Assembly: GCA_047620505.1 (NCBI GenBank)
Contig: JBLHKS010000328.1
Location: forward strand, 1 to 5,723
DNA: 5,723 nt
Direction of reading: 5' to 3'
From: JBLHKS01 sp047620505
GTDB lineage: Bacteria; Verrucomicrobiota; Verrucomicrobiia; Verrucomicrobiales; DEV007
Under the pieces are notes generated by a model that saw only the letters and a list, made by a program, of their open reading frames with translations, searched no databases and was not told the origin of the DNA. The position numbers and the translations under genes are program-made. Below, piece by piece: positions 1-3,282 of this stretch. Every line of letters starts with the position of its first letter. Within the stretch, counting starts at the first letter, position 1.

Positions 1-86
1 CGTATTATAACACTCAGCGCAAGCATTCAGCGATCGGCTACCTCTCACCGAGCCAGTTCGAAAACTCCATCCTGACACTAAACTAA
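1..86 (+). CDS. IS3-family transposase (OrfB), C-terminal end only
   Basis: Only the last 27 codons are in the window; the first complete codon starts at base 3 and the TAA stop is at 84-86. The translated end is YYNTQRKHSAIGYLSPSQFE followed by NSILTLN. The pattern YN-x-x-R-x-HSA-x-GYLSPxxFE is the characteristic C-terminus of the integrase-like (rve, DDE) OrfB transposase of IS3-family elements, which cuts and joins the IS ends. The catalytic DDE residues lie upstream, outside the window, so it cannot be judged whether the gene is intact. The stop lies about 34 bases before the presumed right end of the IS, which is a normal layout. Identification rests on motif recognition from memory and is strong for the family but not for the subgroup. 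Confidence 0.9.
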   Translation, partial: YYNTQRKHSAIGYLSPSQFENSILTLN

Positions 87-120
87 ACAACAAACTGGTC
101 CAAAAAAGCGTTGCACCTCA
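1..120 (+). mobile_element. Right end of an IS3-family insertion sequence (partial)
   Basis: After the transposase stop at 86 the sequence runs into a block at about 95-120 which, read inward on the minus strand, begins TGAGGTGCAACGCTTTTTTG. IS3-family terminal repeats commonly begin 5'-TG and have this kind of TG-x-x-GTGCA start followed by an A/T-rich stretch, so I take base 120 (or 130, because the tip is duplicated) as the outer end. The left end is outside the window, so the inverted repeat pair cannot be compared. The element sits about 60 bp beyond the end of the rep gene and is oriented tail-to-tail with it. Confidence 0.7.
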
Positions 121-130
121 TTGCACCTCA
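111..130. repeat. 10-bp perfect tandem duplication at the IS tip
   Basis: TTGCACCTCA occurs at 111-120 and again at 121-130 with no spacer. The first copy is the presumed tip of the IS3-family right inverted repeat. The second copy is not followed by any further inverted-repeat sequence, so it is not a second complete IS end. IS3-family target duplications are usually 3 to 5 bp, so 10 bp is not an ordinary target-site duplication. Confidence 0.9.
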
Positions 131-320
131 AAGTGAAAGGCAGGAACCCGGTCGAGGGGGGATTGAAGTAGGGGCCGAAACAGCTTAATTGTCTTGAATC
201 ACCCTGCGTCTGCTAACCTGTTGAGCCACCGAATAAGAATCCAATTCATTTGGGATAAATTCAACCAGGTTTGGCGGAGGCCACTCTTCAGGAAATTCGG
301 TGGCAAAATCTACGTCAATA

Positions 321-338
321 GATCTGAAGGATCTGAAG
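321..338. repeat. 9-bp perfect tandem duplication inside rep (in frame)
   Basis: GATCTGAAG is present twice without a spacer. On the minus strand it encodes FRSFRS near the C-terminus of Rep. Because 9 is a multiple of three, the duplication only inserts three residues and leaves the frame intact. Confidence 0.9.
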
Positions 339-1021
339 GTGTTTTCAGTCGCTTGACGGATGTATTTTCGAGCCGTTTGGAGACCGTAGACAGTCTGGAG
401 GACTTCTGTAGGAGTTCGCCCATCGGGGAATCGCAAACCGTTTTCGTTCGCGAGCGTAAGCACGGCGCCCCAGTAATCGGTCTTTGATTCGATCGATGTA
501 ACTTCCGTGTGCGAGGTGTTGAAACCGAGGGTGACTGAACGAAATGCAGAGTAGGCACGGGAATGATCCAAGGCTCCGGGAAATTGATCAACTTGAGAAG
601 CTTGAGGGCCAAGAAGTTCTTTGAGCGGGCCTTTCTTCAGGGTGAACTCAATTCTCAGTACATTGTTTGGAGCACATTTCATCTGCCTCCCCTTATCGTA
701 GAATTGTATCCGCAAGGGTGCGGTACGCTTTCCAATAGTTGCCCCAGTCATTAGACTGGATTCGCGGTGGCTCTGGTATCCCTTTCTCACTCGCGTGTGC
801 CTCAGGTGTTGAGCGGTTTGAAGAAAATCGCTGACTGGGACTCCGAGCCTGATTTGTAGTGCAAGATCGATGCGCGTGAACACAAAGAAATGGGACGGAC
901 TGACAGGCGATTCGACCAAGGACTCAAGAGTGAGTTCGAGTTGGCGAATGGCCTGATCGGTGTGACTCTGATCGAGCATCAAATAGGAGTTGTTGGGGTG
1001 CCGAAGCCGAGGAAGCGAAAG

Positions 1022-1065
1022 CTCACCCCAGTGGACTCGGTTACTCACCCCAGTGGACTCGGTTA
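1022..1065. repeat. 22-bp perfect tandem duplication that frameshifts rep
   Basis: Two identical 22-base copies, 1022-1043 and 1044-1065, each starting CTCACCCCAG and ending ACTCGGTTA, sit back to back with no mismatch. The flanking bases (1021 G against 1043 A; 1066 T against 1044 C) show the repeat is exactly two copies. The length is 3n+1, so the extra copy shifts the reading frame of the rep gene. The in-frame TAA that ends the upstream Rep fragment (1043-1041) is formed at the junction of the two copies. In one frame the repeat encodes NRVHWGE, in the next ITESTGV. Confidence 0.97.
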
Positions 1066-1280
1066 TCGTGCGTGAATAGACGTATGCCTGATCGCGAGTG
1101 AGTAAGGAGATGTCCCGAAGCTCTGACGAAAGATGAGGGGCCGTCAGGATCTGATTGGATAGTCCCAAGGCTTTGGACAGAACTCCATGGAGGGCCCAAG
1201 TTCGTGGAATCGAGATGGAATGGACGAAGAAGTGGCAGTGGCTGGGTCAGCCGAAATCGCACGGTATCAAACATGATGTT

Positions 1281-1310
1281 AAATAAATACTGATTATATG
1301 ACCTTATAGT
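1281..1310 (-). promoter_or_regulatory. AT-rich block with -10-like hexamers just upstream of rep
   Basis: The bases immediately 5' of the Rep start at 1274 are clearly A/T-rich compared with their surroundings. On the minus strand they contain TATAAT (1298-1293) and TATAAG (1308-1303). No matching -35 hexamer is found 16 to 18 bases further upstream of either, so this is only a possible promoter or melting region. Confidence 0.25.
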
Positions 1311-1360
1311 AGGCATTGGCGGATCACCGTGTGTATGAAGTTTGCGCTGGGCAGGCTGTG

Positions 1361-1392
1361 GTCGCCTGGGGCTCTTCAGGCGGAGCTTCTCC
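1361..1392. other. Two adjacent small hairpins in the HTH-rep intergenic region
   Basis: CGCCTG (1363-1368) and CAGGCG (1377-1382) form a 6-bp stem with an 8-base loop. Overlapping its edge, GGAG (1382-1385) and CTCC (1389-1392) form a 4-bp stem with a 3-base loop. Neither is followed by a T-run on either strand, so a factor-independent terminator is not supported. With the HTH gene restored to its likely end at 1475, the intergenic space before rep is about 200 bp (1275-1474). This is where a rolling-circle element could carry a regulatory or origin structure, but nothing here proves an origin. Confidence 0.3.
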
Positions 1393-1416
1393 TGGAGTAA
1401 CTAATCCGTCGTATGC

Positions 1417-1836
1417 TCAAGCGGATGGAGGCAGGAGGCTATACCCAGACTTTGCTTCTGGTTCGATACGGAATTCAAACGCCCTCAGACTCGGCTTCAC
1501 CAGATGATTGCTCATCGTTCTGCTGGCGGGCCGCTTCTTCGCTTCTTCGTTGAGGTAGGCCAACAGGCTGCCGTATCGAATGAGTCGGACGCCACGCGTT
1601 GCGCCCTTTTGACGAAGGACGACTGACTCCACAACTGCTCCGGACGGGAGAATGAGGGAATTCAGCGAGGCGCGTGTCAGACCCGTGTAGGGACATCTTG
1701 TGCCGGATTTTGGCAATCGAATCCATTCCGGCCGCGGACCGGAGTTGTTGCTCAGTTCATCCGGTGTGGGGATGACTACCGGTGCTACTGTTGTCTGAGG
1801 ATGGTGTGAGCCATCGGCGATATCATATTCTTTCAT
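1417..1836 (-). CDS. Excisionase-type helix-turn-helix protein with a frameshifted C-terminal tail
   Basis: The 139-residue ORF starts at ATG 1836-1834 and stops with TGA at 1419-1417. Residues about 37-95 look like a small excisionase/MerR-type DNA-binding domain: EWIRLPKSG, then RCPYTGLTRASLNSLI (47-62) as the helix-turn-helix, and GVRLIRYGSLLAYL (82-95) at the end. Such proteins regulate or direct recombination and replication in phages and integrative elements, and here it stands immediately upstream of rep. An 8-bp tandem duplication at 1532-1549 falls right after the domain. Removing one copy moves translation into a frame ending with TGA at 1477-1475, giving 117 residues with the acidic tail EEAARQQNDEQSSGEAESEG plus V. 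The present tail after about residue 99 looks like out-of-frame sequence. The DNA-binding domain is intact, so the protein may still function. There is no clear Shine-Dalgarno sequence. Its exact role is inferred. Confidence 0.7.
   Translation of the reverse strand: MKEYDIADGSHHPQTTVAPVVIPTPDELSNNSGPRPEWIRLPKSGTRCPYTGLTRASLNSLILPSGAVVESVVLRQKGATRGVRLIRYGSLLAYLNEEAKKRPASRTMSNHLVKPSLRAFEFRIEPEAKSGYSLLPPSA
1532..1549. repeat. 8-bp tandem duplication that frameshifts the HTH gene
   Basis: CGCTTCTT occurs twice back to back (1532-1539, 1540-1547), followed by a further CG, so the period-8 match extends over 18 bases. Eight is not a multiple of three, so the extra copy changes the reading frame of the HTH gene, which runs through it on the minus strand. 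Confidence 0.85.
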
Positions 1837-1875
1837 GCTGCCGAGATACTAGGGCGTCATGAAAATTCGTCGATT

Positions 1876-1899
1876 TAACAGTCTAAATCCGTGCTGTTA
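1876..1899. promoter_or_regulatory. Dyad TAACAG-N12-CTGTTA upstream of the HTH gene (possible operator)
   Basis: A perfect 6-bp inverted repeat with a 12-base centre lies about 40 bp upstream of the HTH start, in the 94-bp gap between that gene and the gene ending at 1931. Centre-to-centre spacing of about 18 bp (roughly two helical turns) and the position suit a dimeric regulator binding its own promoter. A 6-bp dyad can arise by chance, and no second copy was seen. Confidence 0.25.
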
Positions 1900-1930
1900 G
1901 AATCCGAGGAAATCGTTCGGTCCAGCAAAT

Positions 1931-2200
1931 CTAGGCGGAATTCGGAAATACGTAGTCGAAGCAGGTTGGAACCGTAGCCATTCCAACTTGGCTTTTCAAT
2001 TCATATCCGCAAATCACTTTTCCTCCATCCTCGGCATCGGAAGTTACGAGGTCGGCAATTATCGGACGCCGAGGTAGATTCCGACGCATTTTTAGCATGT
2101 TGAAATTGGAACTACTTGCACGTGTTGCGTCATAGTCCTTGATTCGTAGCGAACTCACGAAAAGTCTAAGCAGTTCAGCTGCTGGTTTCGATGCCATCAT
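1931..2200 (-). CDS. Hypothetical protein, 89 aa, coupled to the gene before it
   Basis: I do not recognise this protein. It starts with two consecutive ATG codons (MMASKPAAELL) directly after the TGA of the preceding gene, with no intervening base, which is the arrangement expected for translational coupling. It stops with TAG at 1933-1931. The sequence is soluble-looking, with a basic segment around residues 38-45 (MRRNLPRR) and a short C-terminal part (KVICGYELKSQ, then CFDYVFPNSA) that contains two cysteines. There is no signal peptide, membrane segment or recognisable motif. The abutting start codon and absence of a competing gene on the other strand are the main reasons for calling it. 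It could be a C-terminal fragment of something longer or a spurious ORF. Confidence 0.5.
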   Translation of the reverse strand: MMASKPAAELLRLFVSSLRIKDYDATRASSSNFNMLKMRRNLPRRPIIADLVTSDAEDGGKVICGYELKSQVGMATVPTCFDYVFPNSA

Positions 2201-2872
2201 TCAAAGTGGAAATTCGGGATGAACCCAAAGCTGGGCCATTGTCAGTCTGATCGGATTAGGGTGATAGTCTCTGGCGTCGTAAAGCTCAACGATTTCACGG
2301 ACGCGATCGATGCCGCCATTCAACGCTTCTTGCGCAAGCATGATTCTGGAACGTTCTATTAAGATGAGGGAGGGTGTTATGTTGAGCCCCATCTCTCCGA
2401 TGGCAATTTGAGCCCGCCGAACAGCTTTGGGAATTTTGGAAAATGACGGATTTCCCGTCTGAAGCTTCAGCAGGGAGCGCTCGCTCCTTAACTGTCTTTG
2501 ACGATCCAGTTCGGCGTAACTGAGATCCGGCTCAAACTCTCCGACCAGGATTCCCTCGGCCTCGTGCACCATCAGTACCCAAGCGGCGTCAGTCGCCTGC
2601 TTTAAAGCCGAAGGAACTTCGGAGCCCGCCCTTTTCAACCCTCGAAGAATCTGTGACTGGGGACCATGGCCTGCTCTGGGTCGCTCATATTGTTCCCAGA
2701 GGCTATGAGCAAGCACAAGGAGCCGTCCCCAGAAGGCATCAGAGCCGTCTTTATTCTCCGCATCCAGTCTCCCAAGCCGGTTCAGTTTGATCATCCGTCT
2801 GGCGATCGGATAGCTGAAAACAAGTTGGTAAAGTTCCTCTGGCTTGGCTCTGGTCAGCTTAAGCTCCGTCAT
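2201..2872 (-). CDS. Hypothetical protein, about 223 aa, first gene of the element after the tRNA
   Basis: I do not recognise this family. The frame is open from about 2950 to the TGA at 2203-2201. I chose ATG 2872-2870 (MTELKLTRAKPEEL) as the start. The longest form would begin at TTG 2950-2948 (249 aa), but neither has a well-spaced Shine-Dalgarno sequence: a GGGG is 3 bases before the ATG, and an AAGG only 2 bases before the TTG. The protein looks soluble and largely helical, rich in Arg, Glu and Leu, without membrane segments. A stretch rich in charged residues (ELDRQRQLRSERSLLKLQ) lies near its middle, and the end reads AQLWVHPEFPL. It is immediately followed by the 89-aa ORF, so both probably form one transcription unit running away from the tRNA. 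No integrase or nuclease motif is visible. An uninterrupted 220-codon frame with no better overlapping ORF supports a real gene. Confidence 0.6.
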   Translation of the reverse strand: MTELKLTRAKPEELYQLVFSYPIARRMIKLNRLGRLDAENKDGSDAFWGRLLVLAHSLWEQYERPRAGHGPQSQILRGLKRAGSEVPSALKQATDAAWVLMVHEAEGILVGEFEPDLSYAELDRQRQLRSERSLLKLQTGNPSFSKIPKAVRRAQIAIGEMGLNITPSLILIERSRIMLAQEALNGGIDRVREIVELYDARDYHPNPIRLTMAQLWVHPEFPL

Positions 2873-3033
2873 TGGCCCCAAAATGGTTGAAAAGCTGGCC
2901 GGTTTGCGGGCACTCACCCCCCAATGTGCCTTCGATCGGGCCTTGGTCAAAACCTTGTGGAACGCTTACGCCGCTCAATGACATCGACACGCACGTTGTG
3001 CCTGTTGTTGTAACTAGGGCGAATGTTTCCTGG

Positions 3034-3054
3034 AAAACCCTTCAATTCAAGGGT
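3034..3054 (-). terminator. Probable factor-independent terminator of the tRNA-Ser gene
   Basis: On the minus strand ACCCTT (3054-3049), a 6-base loop and AAGGGT (3042-3037) form a 6-bp stem, followed by three more T residues (3036-3034). The stem begins at the last A of the tRNA's CCA end, so it would terminate transcription directly behind the tRNA. The T-run is short, so efficiency is uncertain. Confidence 0.5.
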
Positions 3055-3143
3055 GGCGGAAGGAGTGGGATTCGAACCCACGGTAGGTTGCCCTACACTC
3101 GATTTCGAATCGAGCGCCTTAAACCGGGCTCAGCCATCCTTCC
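3054..3143 (-). tRNA. tRNA-Ser (anticodon CGA), reads UCG codons
   Basis: The 90-base minus-strand sequence folds without mismatch in the main stems. The acceptor is GGAAGGA with TCCTTCC, then discriminator G and an encoded CCA. The D region is GGCTGAGCCCGGTTTAAGGC. The anticodon stem is CTCGA/TCGAG around the loop TTCGAAA (anticodon CGA at 3107-3105). A long class II variable arm pairs GTAGG with CCTAC around GCAA, and the T arm is GTGGG-TTCGAAT-CCCAC. The long variable arm and G discriminator are serine identity features. tRNA 3' ends are common integration sites for phages and islands, and all accessory genes here lie on the 3' side of this tRNA. A duplicated 3' end marking an attachment site is not present elsewhere in the window. 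Confidence 0.97.
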
Positions 3144-3282
3144 TTGCTTGGTTGCTTTTCGAGTCGATTGACCCGATCCGAACGGGAGCAGAATGTATCT
3201 CGAAAGGCGAATTCGTCCAGAGATTCCTTCATCCTTCAAAACGACCGAACGTTTTCGCCGTTCAGGCCACAAAGAATTCCAC

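Larger units (their letters stand above)
185..1274 (-). pseudogene. Phage/plasmid replication initiator (gene II/X-like Rep), split by a 22-bp duplication
   Basis: Two overlapping minus-strand frames together make one Rep. The first starts at ATG 1274-1272 (MFDTVRFRL, a typical start for this family) and reaches a TAA at 1043-1041 after 77 residues ending NRVHWGE. The second, lacking a convincing start of its own (first start-like codon TTG at 1168), continues NRVHWGELSLPRL to the TAA at 187-185. Deleting one copy of the 22-bp tandem repeat at 1022-1065 joins them exactly in frame as a 355-residue protein. In that numbering visible motifs are ELSLPRL (77-83), FTRIDLAL (near 125-132), FYDKG (184-188) and VLRIEF (198-203), in the order seen in filamentous-phage and rolling-circle Rep proteins that nick the origin. 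I could not pin down the catalytic tyrosine. No strong Shine-Dalgarno sequence precedes ATG 1274; an alternative ATG at 1316-1314 adds 14 residues. As sequenced, a full-length Rep cannot be made without frameshifting. Confidence 0.8.

Noticed and set aside
194..1075. Plus-strand and other-frame ORFs inside rep (for example 194-487, 563-754, 890-1075)
   Set aside because: They are short, overlap the Rep frame that carries family motifs, and show no recognisable protein features.
1205..1232. Short repeats ATGGA x2 and AGTGGC x2 near the start of rep
   Set aside because: Five- and six-base duplications are expected by chance in a few kilobases and do not compare with the 8 to 22 bp cases.
1254..1284. 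Possible dif site: TGATGTTAAAT matches 10 of 11 bases of the XerD half-site of E. coli dif
   Set aside because: The XerC half and the spacer do not match, and the bases overlap the Rep start codon. A single half-site is weak evidence.
2474..2487. Near-palindrome GGAGCG-CT-CGCTCC
   Set aside because: It lies inside the unrecognised 223-aa gene and encodes ordinary residues (RSERS). No T-run or regulatory context accompanies it.
2909..2930. Inverted repeat GGCAC-N12-GTGCC near the start of the 223-aa gene
   Set aside because: The stem has only 5 bp with a long loop, and there is no supporting promoter or terminator feature.
3168..3201. TTGACC as a -35 box for the VWA gene
   Set aside because: No acceptable -10 hexamer lies 16-18 bases downstream; the best AT-rich match is about 22 bases away and poor.
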